Below, in pieces: positions 35,238 to 43,783 of a DNA stretch of 64,000 bases. Position 1 is the first letter of the stretch; each line of letters starts with the position of its first letter. The notes beneath the pieces are model-generated. The model ran no database searches, was not told the DNA's origin, and saw only the letters and a program-made list of their open reading frames with translations. The translations under genes and the position numbers were made by a program. The DNA is from Brevinema_A sp051649605 (GTDB taxonomy: Bacteria; Spirochaetota; Brevinematia; Brevinematales; Brevinemataceae): contig JBOFHK010000002.1 in assembly GCA_051649605.1 (NCBI GenBank), positions 144,629 through 208,628 on the forward strand, in the 5' to 3' direction.

Positions 35238-35891
35238 TTAGGAATCGGTAGCTTGCTTTAAAGCAAGTATTTTTTCTCTATTTTTTTGTAATTTATCTAG
35301 CATTTTTTGATAGATTTCTTCAAAATCATAAGGATCATTCGTAAGAGTATAAATTTTTTGATCAAAATCAATGAGGCTTTGGTCTCTATTGGGATTCAAT
35401 TCACCAATAATGTTACGGGCTTTTTGAGCTTCTTCCATTGCTTTTCTTCGATAGATTAGTGCAGATTTAAAATAAAATTCTGCAATATCGTAGCCATCAA
35501 GATACTCTTTATAAAAATCATCATTATAAAAATAAACATTTTCTTTATAAAAAAGACGCCCGTATTGAATATATTCATCAGCAAGCCGTTGATTGAGATG
35601 AGCATTGACAGCAAACTGATATTTTTGATAAAGTGTCTCATCTGTTACCCGAATTAATGCTTTAATAGGATAATCAAAAGGCATCACCAAAGCAAGCTCT
35701 AAAAAATAAATATTACGGGCAATAGCATCTTGACGTTCGTTTTGATTAAGCGTTAATGAGTCTATTTTGATTAAATCTTCTTTGGTATCCAATTTTTTTG
35801 GGACAGGCAAAACCATAAATTGAGATACTTGAGCATAAGTAAGATCACTGCACCCGAGTAAGAAAGAAAATAATATTAGGAATAATTTCAT
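35238..35891 (-). CDS. Lipoprotein of unknown function, helical
   Basis: 217 residues. A lipoprotein signal (MKLFLILFSFLLGC, Cys14) is followed by a largely helical mature region, with AEFYFKSALIYRRKAMEEA and YQKMLDKLQKNREKILAL resembling repeats of the helical-hairpin (TPR-like) type. No family assigned. Its start codon overlaps the start codon of the divergent pseudouridine synthase by 2 bases, and no clear Shine-Dalgarno is seen within that gene. Confidence 0.7.
   Translation of the reverse strand: MKLFLILFSFLLGCSDLTYAQVSQFMVLPVPKKLDTKEDLIKIDSLTLNQNERQDAIARNIYFLELALVMPFDYPIKALIRVTDETLYQKYQFAVNAHLNQRLADEYIQYGRLFYKENVYFYNDDFYKEYLDGYDIAEFYFKSALIYRRKAMEEAQKARNIIGELNPNRDQSLIDFDQKIYTLTNDPYDFEEIYQKMLDKLQKNREKILALKQATDS
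35251..35276 (+). terminator. Terminator for the VOC gene inside the opposing gene
   Basis: CTTGCT (35252-35257) and AGCAAG (35262-35267) around TTAA, followed by TATTTTTTC on the plus strand. It lies within the last codons of the minus-strand lipoprotein gene at 35238-35891. Confidence 0.55.
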
Positions 35892-36840
35892 GTTATCACT
35901 ATCGGAATTTCGAGAAAAATATAAAGATTTTCACCATCTTCACTTTATTACTGAAGAAAATCTTGTTGGAATTCGTTTGGACACGGCCTTAACAGGTCAA
36001 GAACCCTCTCTGTCGCGTAGTGCTTTAAAAAACTTAGATCATGTGATTCTTGTTAATCAACAAGAGAAAAAATTCTCTTATCGATTAAAATTAGGTGATC
36101 ATATCGAATGTTATTGGTCTTTTAAAACGGAGATTGATTTTTCGGCCGAAAAAATAGAGTTTCCTATTATTTACCAAGATGATGATCTGATGATTATTGA
36201 TAAACCTTGGGGATTAGTTGTCCATCCAGCAAAAGGTCATGAGTCTGGTACTTTAGCAAACGGTATTCTTTATCATCTACAAGAACAAAATATTGATGAG
36301 GAATTTGGAGAAGAAGGACGTATTGGTATCGTTCATCGGTTGGACAAAGATACAAGAGGGTTGATGATTATTGCTCTTAATGACAAAACAGCACGAGCCT
36401 TAAGTGAAGCCTTCAAAAATCGTGAAATCACTAAAGTTTATAAAGCCATTGTTAAGGGGATTACCCCAGAGCATGGTACCTTTGAAGGAGCAATCGGTAG
36501 ATCCCCTAAAGATAGAAAAAAAATGGCTGTAGTAAAACATGGTGGTAGGGATGCACGAACCGACTTCAAAGTACTTCAATATTTTAAAGAACACACTTTG
36601 CTTGCCTGTAAATTATTTACTGGACGTACTCATCAGATCCGAGTCCATTTTTCCCATGCTAGCTATCCTATTTTAAACGACAAATTGTATTCTCGACAGC
36701 ATGTACACCTACCAGGGATGGCATTAATTGCTTGTCATCTGGCTTTTAAGCACCCTGCAACAGGTGAACATCTTTCTTTTACCCTACCTGATCCTCCAGC
36801 ATTTAGAGAATTAATACAAAGTTTGGAACAAAAAAAATAA
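35890..36840 (+). CDS. Pseudouridine synthase, RluA/RluD family
   Basis: 316 residues. An S4-like RNA-binding region (about 20-75, IRLDTALT...SLSRSALKNL and VILVNQQEKK) leads into the catalytic domain with IIDKPWGLVVHPAKGH, the active Asp in GIVHRLDKDTRGLMI, and CKLFTGRTHQIRVHF. RluD modifies 23S rRNA positions 1911/1915/1917; other RluA-type members have different sites, so the target is left open. The ATG at 35890 is preceded by TTAGGA and lies on top of the divergent lipoprotein start. Confidence 0.9.
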   Translation: MLSLSEFREKYKDFHHLHFITEENLVGIRLDTALTGQEPSLSRSALKNLDHVILVNQQEKKFSYRLKLGDHIECYWSFKTEIDFSAEKIEFPIIYQDDDLMIIDKPWGLVVHPAKGHESGTLANGILYHLQEQNIDEEFGEEGRIGIVHRLDKDTRGLMIIALNDKTARALSEAFKNREITKVYKAIVKGITPEHGTFEGAIGRSPKDRKKMAVVKHGGRDARTDFKVLQYFKEHTLLACKLFTGRTHQIRVHFSHASYPILNDKLYSRQHVHLPGMALIACHLAFKHPATGEHLSFTLPDPPAFRELIQSLEQKK

Positions 36841-36873
36841 AAATTTCTTATTTTTGAATTTAGGATTGAAAAA

Positions 36874-37680
36874 GTGATTAATCCCAGAAAATTTGCCTTA
36901 TTAGGTACGAAACAAAAAATTTATAAGATTGCTGCAACAATTAGAAATATAGAAATCTCTTTAAAACAAGGACAAACACTTAATATCCAAGAAACTCTCG
37001 CCTACACAGAGGTAATTAAAAACCAAGAGGGACAAAAAATCTTACGAACGGTGCAAATTATTGATTCTATTAGAGATATTCAAACGATAGCATCAGTATC
37101 CGAGCAGGCAAAATTATTAAATTTTGCCTACCATGATCTTTTAGATATTTTAGACCAAAAAGCAGATGAAGATAAAAAATTTTCCTTTATGCAGTTTGAT
37201 GACCTTAATAAAGAAGCAACTCGTTATCCTTGGATCGGTATTTTAGATAATCTCCGCTCTCCAATGAATGTAGGAACAATTTTTAGATCGGCCGATGGTT
37301 TTGGGACAGGGGAATTATTCTTAACAGGGATTACTCCCTATCCACCTAATACCAAAGTGACACGCACCGCCTTAGGGGCAGAAGAGTTTGTCCCTTTCCG
37401 CTATTTTAATACAACAGAAGAAGCAATCCACCAAGCTCGAAAAGAAAACTATAAAATTATTGCTTTAGAAGTCGCTGCACCTTCTAAAGAATTGTCAGAA
37501 ATAGAAAACTTCCAACAATGTGCATTCATTTTTGGTAACGAAGAATTTGGTATTACTTCATCTATTTTAGAAATATGTGATGAAATTATTAGATTACCTT
37601 TAGTTGGTAAAAAAAATTCTATTAATGTTGGTAATGTTTTTAGTATTGTTGCTCATCATATTACCAATAACATAGCATAA
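36874..37680 (+). CDS. SpoU/TrmH-family RNA 2'-O-methyltransferase
   Basis: 268 residues. The C-terminal SPOUT domain has ILDNLRSPMNVGTIFRSADG (motif 1), CAFIFGNEEFGITSSIL (motif 2) and RLPLVGKKNSINVGNVFSIVAHH (motif 3), the knotted cofactor site. The N-terminal 120 residues are a helical extension without known function. Such enzymes methylate ribose in tRNA or 23S rRNA. A GTG start, with AGGATTG 5 bases upstream. It follows the pseudouridine synthase on the same strand, an RNA-modification pair. Confidence 0.88.
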   Translation: MINPRKFALLGTKQKIYKIAATIRNIEISLKQGQTLNIQETLAYTEVIKNQEGQKILRTVQIIDSIRDIQTIASVSEQAKLLNFAYHDLLDILDQKADEDKKFSFMQFDDLNKEATRYPWIGILDNLRSPMNVGTIFRSADGFGTGELFLTGITPYPPNTKVTRTALGAEEFVPFRYFNTTEEAIHQARKENYKIIALEVAAPSKELSEIENFQQCAFIFGNEEFGITSSILEICDEIIRLPLVGKKNSINVGNVFSIVAHHITNNIA

Positions 37681-37702
37681 AAAAAAAGAAAGAGAGGATT
37701 TT

Positions 37703-38707
37703 ATGATTATTTTATTGTTACTATTCCCAATATTTATTTTCTCTAATATCAACCAAGATTTTTTATCAAGTTTGGCCGTAGGTAATCCAAAAAAAATTCA
37801 AGCTTTTATCGATAAGGGTGTAGATATCAATATGATCGACCCTACCACAGGGTACACTCCCCTGATGATTACCCTCAAAGAAGGAAATATTCCGATCGCC
37901 CAACTCTTATTACAACATCATGCCAATCCTAATATTGTTTCTTCCGATAGTAATACAGCACTTATATTTGCTGCACAATATGGGCATTGGAGAGTAATTG
38001 ACTCTTTACTGGATTCTAAAGCTAATATCCATTTTACTAATCAAGAAGGTAATGCCCTAAATTATGCCGCTCGTTATGGATTACAGCGTATTGTTCCACT
38101 CTTGGTGGAACGAGGGATAACAATCAACCATCAAAATAGTTATGGTGAAACTCCTTTACTCCAAGCAGCTAAAAATGGATTTGATAAAACAGTAGATTAT
38201 TTATTAAAAAAACAAGCAAAAATTGATATTCCAGACCAGTTTGGTTATTCTGCATTGTATTATGCCGTCAAAAAAGATCAACTCAAAGTTATCCGTTTAT
38301 TAATTAATCACGACGCAGGTTATCAAGCAAACGATTCTGAGGGGAATTCTTTATTAATACTTGCGGCCAAATGTGGAAGTATCAAAGCTCTCAAGTTTTT
38401 GATTAGTCTTCAAGTAGACATAAATAGTATTAATGATATAGGAGATAATGCTCTTTTACAAGCATCTTTATACAATCAAGTTACTAGTACTGATCTTCTA
38501 CTAAAAAATGGCTCTCCTATTAACCATACTAATAATAATGGATGTACCGCCCTACATATTGCTAGTTTTTATGAATTTGAATCCCTTGCGATCCTTCTCA
38601 TCAAATATCATGCTAACCCTCGTATACTCAATAATAATAATATAAGCCCCTTAGATCTTGTAACAGAAAGAAGAAACCGCATTTTAATCGACTTATTTAC
38701 CAAATAA
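37703..38707 (+). CDS. Exported ankyrin-repeat protein
   Basis: 334 residues. Residues 1-14 form a short signal peptide (MIILLLLFPIFIFS). The rest is about nine ankyrin repeats with recurring TPLM/L-x-A-x-x-G/N-x-x-x-x-x-x-x-LL units (GYTPLMITLKEGN, YGETPLLQAAKNG, GCTALHIASFYE). Ankyrin proteins bind partner proteins; in host-associated bacteria some act on host cells, but nothing here proves this. AGAGAGG precedes the ATG and a strong terminator follows at once. Confidence 0.85.
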   Translation: MIILLLLFPIFIFSNINQDFLSSLAVGNPKKIQAFIDKGVDINMIDPTTGYTPLMITLKEGNIPIAQLLLQHHANPNIVSSDSNTALIFAAQYGHWRVIDSLLDSKANIHFTNQEGNALNYAARYGLQRIVPLLVERGITINHQNSYGETPLLQAAKNGFDKTVDYLLKKQAKIDIPDQFGYSALYYAVKKDQLKVIRLLINHDAGYQANDSEGNSLLILAAKCGSIKALKFLISLQVDINSINDIGDNALLQASLYNQVTSTDLLLKNGSPINHTNNNGCTALHIASFYEFESLAILLIKYHANPRILNNNNISPLDLVTERRNRILIDLFTK

Positions 38708-38736
38708 AAAAACTTCCGAAATAATCGGAAGTTTTT
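38708..38736. terminator. Bidirectional intrinsic terminator
   Basis: Perfect 12-base arms AAAAACTTCCGA / TCGGAAGTTTTT with a 5-base loop, between the ankyrin gene and the convergent lipoprotein gene. Confidence 0.93.
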
Positions 38737-38740
38737 ATTG

Positions 38741-39328
38741 TTATTTATTGGTGGATAATAAGTATTTTTCTGTATCCAAAAACTCAGCAAGTGTTGGATT
38801 TTTCATAATCTTTTGTAACTGTGCTGTCGCTTCGTTTTTGGTATCTCCTTCAACAATATAGAGATTATATTCATCTTTTAACCAATAACCTTTGTATTCA
38901 CGATCACCATCTAAGAAGTGATGTAGAGCAACAACTGCATTGCGTAAATCCAAAACTCCATTGGCAGTAACATCAGTAATATCTGTTAAGGCACTAAAAT
39001 CATCATCATCAATTTTTTCCATAATACCATTTTCGATTTCTCGATCGACTACAGAGGAATCCTTATTAAAGATCACCAATTTAGTTTCTGTTTCCAATTT
39101 CCCATCATCAAACTCTTCTTCCGTTTGATACCAAACAGTATCATATAATCGTTCGATAAGATTATATTCTGTGGTATTCCGTTGTCGGAAAGAAGTTGTA
39201 TTGAGATTTCTCCCTTCTCTTATTAATTTATCCGTACTAGGGATATTTTTGGTCAAAATCTTTTCCGTTGGTGTCTTATTGTCTAAACTAGAACATGATA
39301 CCAACAAAAATAATATCAAAAATTTCAT
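38741..39328 (-). CDS. Lipoprotein of unknown function
   Basis: 195 residues with a lipoprotein signal (MKFLILFLLVSC, Cys12). The mature sequence is acidic, with a Glu/Asp-rich middle (EEEFDDGKLETE, KIDDDDFSALTD) and the pattern DTVWYQTEEE...YKGYWLKDEYNLYIVEG, suggestive of lipocalin-like strands. No family recognised. AAAGGAG precedes the ATG. It shares its terminator with the ankyrin gene. Confidence 0.7.
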   Translation of the reverse strand: MKFLILFLLVSCSSLDNKTPTEKILTKNIPSTDKLIREGRNLNTTSFRQRNTTEYNLIERLYDTVWYQTEEEFDDGKLETETKLVIFNKDSSVVDREIENGIMEKIDDDDFSALTDITDVTANGVLDLRNAVVALHHFLDGDREYKGYWLKDEYNLYIVEGDTKNEATAQLQKIMKNPTLAEFLDTEKYLLSTNK

Positions 39329-39423
39329 CCATGGCTCCTTTATAAATTTTTTCTTAAAGATTTACTTCTTTTATAAGATATAATATAATATATCTATTGT
39401 TGTTAGAGATACTAACTGAGAAT

Positions 39424-39451
39424 TTGATTATATTTATTTTAATAGTATAAC
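39424..39451 (+). promoter_or_regulatory. Sigma-70 promoter of rsmG
   Basis: TTGATT (39424-39429), 16 bases, TATAAC (39446-39451), about 70 bases before the start codon. Confidence 0.5.
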
Positions 39452-39519
39452 ACAATGTTACAAAAAACAAAAATTCTCCATAGTTTAATAACAAAAACTA
39501 CCATAAGTAGGTTAAATAG

Positions 39520-40074
39520 ATGGATATTCAAGATTATATTCGAGAACTTCTCTACTGGAATAAGACACATAATCTCATCTCAAAAAAAGAAATTTCTAAC
39601 TTAGAAGAGCATATTCAAGATTCGCTTTCTCTTTATGAACATATTCTCAAAAGTCAATACAAAAAAGTTATTGATATTGGTTCGGGAGGCGGATTCCCTA
39701 TTATCCCTCTTGCTTTTTGGAGTAGACAAGAAAATTTAGATATAAATTTTACAGCAACTGATATTGTAGAAAAAAAGTTATCTTTCTTAAGGTGGTGTAA
39801 TGCGAAATTTACTTTGAATATGATAATTGAAAATTTGAATGGCAAGATCGTTTTGGAGCAAAAAGCATTGATTATTAGTAGAGCGTTTTCCTCTATTAAA
39901 AATATTTTGTCATGGAGGAATACCCACGCACCTCTATGTAAAGAGTTTTATCTCCTAAAAGGGCATAGCGTATTGGAAGAATTAGAAGAAGCAAACATCG
40001 CCTCTTATGAATTAATCAATAATCCCCGTGGATTTATCGTAAAATTTATCAATAACCCAAATGAGGAGCAATAA
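39520..40074 (+). CDS. rsmG: 16S rRNA m7G527 methyltransferase, RsmG/GidB
   Basis: 184 residues, slightly short for the family (about 205). The SAM site IDIGSGGGFPIIPLAF is diagnostic; WNKTHNLIS near the N-terminus and ISRAFSSIKNILSW in the C-terminal half also agree. It methylates G527 of 16S rRNA. The missing residues are at the N-terminus, where the usual 15-20-residue helix is trimmed. Its 3' end overlaps a convergent small gene by 26 bases. Confidence 0.85.
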   Translation: MDIQDYIRELLYWNKTHNLISKKEISNLEEHIQDSLSLYEHILKSQYKKVIDIGSGGGFPIIPLAFWSRQENLDINFTATDIVEKKLSFLRWCNAKFTLNMIIENLNGKIVLEQKALIISRAFSSIKNILSWRNTHAPLCKEFYLLKGHSVLEELEEANIASYELINNPRGFIVKFINNPNEEQ

Positions 40075-40222
40075 TGGCGTACATCAAATCCCGTAGAAAG
40101 TTATACAAACTGACCATCATACTAGGGAAGAAATAGTAGAGTAATCCTATTAAAATAATAGCTACAAGGCATTCTGTACACAATAAGGTATATCGGAGTT
40201 TTTTTAACGTTGGTTGATTCAT
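40049..40222 (-). CDS. Small membrane protein, 57 residues
   Basis: 57 codons: a basic N-terminus (NQPTLKKLR) and one membrane helix (about 18-33, CLVAIILIGLLYYFFP). Supporting evidence is a perfect AGGAGGT 5 bases before the ATG and a TTGAAT-N16-TATAAT promoter 30-57 bases upstream. Its 3' end overlaps rsmG convergently. No family recognised. Confidence 0.65.
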   Translation of the reverse strand: MNQPTLKKLRYTLLCTECLVAIILIGLLYYFFPSMMVSLYNFLRDLMYAIIAPHLGY

Positions 40223-40251
40223 GATAGACCTCCTATAATATTATATACTTC

Positions 40252-40279
40252 ATTATAATACAAATAGATTTTTATTCAA
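40252..40279 (-). promoter_or_regulatory. Sigma-70 promoter for the 57-residue membrane protein
   Basis: TTGAAT (40279-40274), 16 bases, TATAAT (40257-40252). Confidence 0.6.
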
Positions 40280-40353
40280 GTACTATTTTGTTATTGGTAA
40301 AAAATCTTTTAAATCGTTGATAAACAACAAAATAACAAAAATAAGGGTTTCTT

Positions 40354-40926
40354 ATGAACAATATTATCCTAGCTTCAGGTTCAGAAGGGCGGAGAGAGTT
40401 ATTTAATCAAGAGTTTGGTGATCATTTTATTGTTTATACTTCTGGGATCTCCGAAGAGGGATTAGAAGATCTCCAAGCCCAAGAGATCGTTACTCAACTT
40501 GCTCAACGAAAAAGTCTTACTGCCATAAAAAAATTCCCTAATGATTTTATTTTTGCTTTTGATACGATTGTAGTTTGCGAAAATAAAATTTTGGGTAAAC
40601 CTTCTACTATTACAGAAGCTCAAGAAATGTTGAATTTTCTCAACAACAAAAAACAGTTTGTCTGGACAGGTTATGCCTTTTATTATCAGGATGCTCATTA
40701 TTACGGTGCTGTATCTTCCGAACTTATTCTCACTATATCTAATCAGGAAATCCAAGAATATATATCAAAATATCCTGTAACTCTATTTGCTGGAGCTTAT
40801 GCAGTGCAAAAAGAAGATACTAATATTACTATGATCTCTGGATCAATGGATATTGTTATTGGAGCCCCTATGAACCTCGTTAAAGAATTTCTCAATCAAA
40901 ACAAAAATCCTACACTCAATCCATAA
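40354..40926 (+). CDS. maf: Maf-family nucleotide pyrophosphatase
   Basis: 190 residues. The opening ILASGSEGRRELF, the central FAFDTIVVCENKILGKP (catalytic Asp) and GAYAVQKEDTNITMISGSMDIVIGAP match Maf/YhdE, which hydrolyses non-canonical or modified nucleoside triphosphates. AAGGG-type ribosome site upstream. The last 31 bases overlap the convergent outer-membrane candidate gene. Confidence 0.9.
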   Translation: MNNIILASGSEGRRELFNQEFGDHFIVYTSGISEEGLEDLQAQEIVTQLAQRKSLTAIKKFPNDFIFAFDTIVVCENKILGKPSTITEAQEMLNFLNNKKQFVWTGYAFYYQDAHYYGAVSSELILTISNQEIQEYISKYPVTLFAGAYAVQKEDTNITMISGSMDIVIGAPMNLVKEFLNQNKNPTLNP

Positions 40927-41537
40927 ACCAAGGCTTGATCAAATCTTAGATCGTAAGGGTTAGGAATAATAATATTATCAATCACCGTATCACCAAAATA
41001 AGAAAATGTCATCACATAACCTAAGCTAAAACCAAAAGTAACTGCAACGTATTTATGAAAATTAAACACCGCTTTTAATTCAAGCTCCGCTCCCAAATTG
41101 ATAGGGCTATTAATATCAGTTGTGGTCATATCTTTCAAACGGGTTACCGAAGGGAGATCAATAGTCATTCCTCCATTTAATAATAGAGACCAGCCTGTAC
41201 CTTTATCTTTATTAATCGTATTAAGGACACGACTCGAACCGCCAAGGAGTAAACCCCAACGAAATTCATTCATGAAGTGTCCTACCCTTTGATTCTGGGT
41301 AAAAGGTACAGCAAAACGTAGCTGAAAATAAGAAGTATAACCTAATAATCCAAATCGTTTTTGGGGGTAAAATTCAATCATCGTCAAACTATAGGCAAAA
41401 TTCTTGTGGGAAGAACTCTCTACTGCACCGATATTATAATCACCCATAAATCGAGTTGCGACTCCTATTGTTCCAGGCTCGTAGGCAAAGATCGTGGTAC
41501 AAAGAAATAGTAGCCACAATAAAAAATACTTAAACAT
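40896..41537 (-). CDS. Probable outer-membrane beta-barrel protein
   Basis: 213 residues. A signal peptide (MFKYFLLWLLFLCTTIFA) is followed by alternating hydrophobic/aromatic strands and a C-terminal Phe (YGLSVGFLF), the usual barrel-assembly signal. Glycines and aromatic residues alternate through the length (RWGLLLGGSS, AVTFGFSLGYVMTFSYFG). ATG 41537 follows GAGGTG by 6 bases; an in-frame GTG 3 codons earlier is part of that ribosome site. No named family. Convergent overlap with maf. Confidence 0.65.
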   Translation of the reverse strand: MFKYFLLWLLFLCTTIFAYEPGTIGVATRFMGDYNIGAVESSSHKNFAYSLTMIEFYPQKRFGLLGYTSYFQLRFAVPFTQNQRVGHFMNEFRWGLLLGGSSRVLNTINKDKGTGWSLLLNGGMTIDLPSVTRLKDMTTTDINSPINLGAELELKAVFNFHKYVAVTFGFSLGYVMTFSYFGDTVIDNIIIPNPYDLRFDQALVYGLSVGFLF

Positions 41538-41704
41538 AATAATCACCTCATCAAAAAATTATAACTATCTGCTTATAATAGAAAAATTTATTATAGAATA
41601 AATTTTTCTATATTACTTACGATATCAAAATATTACTTGTAGATAAGAGATAATCTATATCATAAAAATAGTAAAATAAAGAAACAGCGTCAAATTTTCT
41701 ATAC

Positions 41705-41733
41705 TTGTATTTTTTCTATCTGTACGGTATAAT
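41705..41733 (+). promoter_or_regulatory. Sigma-70 promoter of the TPR-dprA-hydrolase operon
   Basis: TTGTAT (41705-41710), 17 bases, TATAAT (41728-41733), 20 bases before the ATG at 41753, leaving a very short leader. Confidence 0.7.
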
Positions 41734-41752
41734 AAGGGGTCGAGGGAATATT

Positions 41753-42667
41753 ATGAAGACAAAAACATTATTACTCATCACGATAGGGCTTGGTTTTTTC
41801 GTTGGTTATATCGTTGGGGCTTCGATGGATCCTATTGATCGAGCTATAAGAAAAGCTCACAAAATCAATCGTGCTAATCTTCGCGGTGTTTCTTCCTTAA
41901 GAGAGGGAGGGTCGTGGAATCTTTTTGGTATCTTTCAAAAAACTAAAACCCTTCAAGAAAAAGTTCAAACTGATCTTGGATTTAGTAATCAATATATAAC
42001 ACGGATCAGTAATACCATCCAAAAAAAAGAAACTGCTATTGATATCCTAGAAGAAGTCAAAGAATTTATCGCTTTAGCAAAACAAGAAGTTTTTATCGAT
42101 AACAGCCTACAAACATATTTGGTGTCCTTGGGGAAACTCCAACTAGAAAACGGAATGATTTTTAAATCCATTACCAATCTACAAAAATCATACGAAATCA
42201 ATCCTTATGATTCTTCTACTGCCTATTTATTGGCGATGTCCTACCTAGGGTTATATCAGATCCTCCCAGAAAGTTCAGACAAATCTCAAGCGGGAGAAAA
42301 TGCCATACGATTTCTAAGACTAAGTTTGATTAGTCAACCCAATAATATTAATATTATACATGGATTGGCACTTATTTATACGGATCAAGGATTATATACT
42401 GATGCTAAGAATTTTTTTCTACAAATTTTAGACAAAAACCCAGAACATATTGATTCATTACTAGGACTCGCTCGGATCTATTATGATCAAGGAGATGTAG
42501 ATCGTGCCCGTCGTCTTTATGAACAAACCGAAGCCTTGATTTTAGAATTAAAAAATCGTCGTAGTTTCTTACGCCAAAAATTAAATATTGGAGTTTTAGA
42601 CCAAAAACTAACCGTAATCCGAAACAACTTAGCAATTATTTACCAATCACAAGGGAATCCTTTATGA
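41753..42667 (+). CDS. Membrane-anchored TPR protein
   Basis: 304 residues: one N-terminal membrane helix (about 5-25), a linker, then three to four TPR units (LVSLGKLQLENGMIFKSITN, GLALIYTDQGLYTDAKNFFL, LLGLARIYYDQGDVDRARRL). Such proteins act as scaffolds. GAGGGA precedes the ATG at 41753; the frame extends upstream, but only through the promoter. The TGA stop overlaps the dprA start, so they are translated together. Confidence 0.75.
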   Translation: MKTKTLLLITIGLGFFVGYIVGASMDPIDRAIRKAHKINRANLRGVSSLREGGSWNLFGIFQKTKTLQEKVQTDLGFSNQYITRISNTIQKKETAIDILEEVKEFIALAKQEVFIDNSLQTYLVSLGKLQLENGMIFKSITNLQKSYEINPYDSSTAYLLAMSYLGLYQILPESSDKSQAGENAIRFLRLSLISQPNNINIIHGLALIYTDQGLYTDAKNFFLQILDKNPEHIDSLLGLARIYYDQGDVDRARRLYEQTEALILELKNRRSFLRQKLNIGVLDQKLTVIRNNLAIIYQSQGNPL

Positions 42668-43776
42668 TGGATCATTATCTATACAGTTTAATTGCATTTT
42701 CTGCAACAGACCTTATTGGCTATAATAGATTCCTAATTATTAAAAGAACATTCTCAAATATTAGTGAATTTTTAGATCTTTCTGTTACTGAACAAACCAC
42801 ATTATTAGGTCTCAAAAGTGAAAAATCCCGAAAAATCCTCCAAAATATGAAAACCCAAGCAGATTTGATTATTCAACAATGCACCAAAAAAAACATTTCT
42901 TTTATTCCTCACACTCATCCTTCATATCCTAAAGCTTTAAAAGAAATTTCTGACCCCCCTTACCTATTATACAGTCAGGGAAATATCAACCCCACTATCC
43001 CATTAATCGGTATCATCGGTACAAGGAACTCAACACTAGAAGCCGAAAAAATTAACCAATCATTTTGTGAACGTTTTGTTCATTTCGGTCTTGGTATCAT
43101 TAGTGGACTTGCACGAGGACACGATGCAATAGCAGCAAAAAGTGTCCTTGATTATGATGGCTATACAGTCGGAGTCCTGGGTACAGCTGTTGATACCATT
43201 TATCCGAAAAGCTCTCAATACCTTTTCCACCAAATTCGAGAGAAAGGGGTTCTTCTGTCCGAATATCCCCCAGGGATGACCTCTACAAAATGGCGGTTTC
43301 CCAGAAGGAATCGTATTGTCAGTGGTATGGCTCAGGCTATCTGTGTTATGCAAGCTCCTAAAAAATCAGGTACGATGATCACCGTCAAAATGGCTCTTGA
43401 ACACCAAAAAGATGTTTATGTTATTCCAGGGAACCCCCTTTTAGAACAAAACCAAGGAAGTAATCTCTTAATCGCCCAAGGGGCAAAAATCGCTTTAGAT
43501 CCTGATATGATTATTCAAGAGATTCTCAACGCTCATCCCAATATAGAAACTATCCAGTTTCTTGCACACACCCCAAAAAAAGAAACTCCAAAAGCCCCAC
43601 TAATTCTTAAACCCGAAGAAGAATTAATTTTAGCACTAGTACAAGAACATATTCATATTGATGAAATATTACGATCGGTAGAAATGAATATTACATCCCT
43701 AAATAGCCTCCTAACCATGATGGAGCTAAAAGGATTGATTATTCAAAAACCAGGTCAAATCTATATTAAAGGATAA
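42664..43776 (+). CDS. dprA: DNA-processing protein DprA
   Basis: 370 residues. An N-terminal helical part precedes the Rossmann core: IIGTRNSTLEAEKIN, GLARGHDAIAAKSVL, VGVLGTAVDTIYPKSS, FPRRNRIVSG and SGTMITVKMALEH. A C-terminal winged-helix domain (about 320-370) follows. DprA loads RecA on incoming single-stranded DNA during natural transformation. Two adjacent ATGs; the first overlaps the TPR gene stop. Full length and intact. Confidence 0.93.
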   Translation: MMDHYLYSLIAFSATDLIGYNRFLIIKRTFSNISEFLDLSVTEQTTLLGLKSEKSRKILQNMKTQADLIIQQCTKKNISFIPHTHPSYPKALKEISDPPYLLYSQGNINPTIPLIGIIGTRNSTLEAEKINQSFCERFVHFGLGIISGLARGHDAIAAKSVLDYDGYTVGVLGTAVDTIYPKSSQYLFHQIREKGVLLSEYPPGMTSTKWRFPRRNRIVSGMAQAICVMQAPKKSGTMITVKMALEHQKDVYVIPGNPLLEQNQGSNLLIAQGAKIALDPDMIIQEILNAHPNIETIQFLAHTPKKETPKAPLILKPEEELILALVQEHIHIDEILRSVEMNITSLNSLLTMMELKGLIIQKPGQIYIKG

Positions 43777-43783
43777 TAATATA

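Noticed and set aside
41705..41752. Longer start of the TPR protein
   Set aside because: The TTG at 41705 is the -35 box of the promoter; ATG 41753 has a ribosome site.
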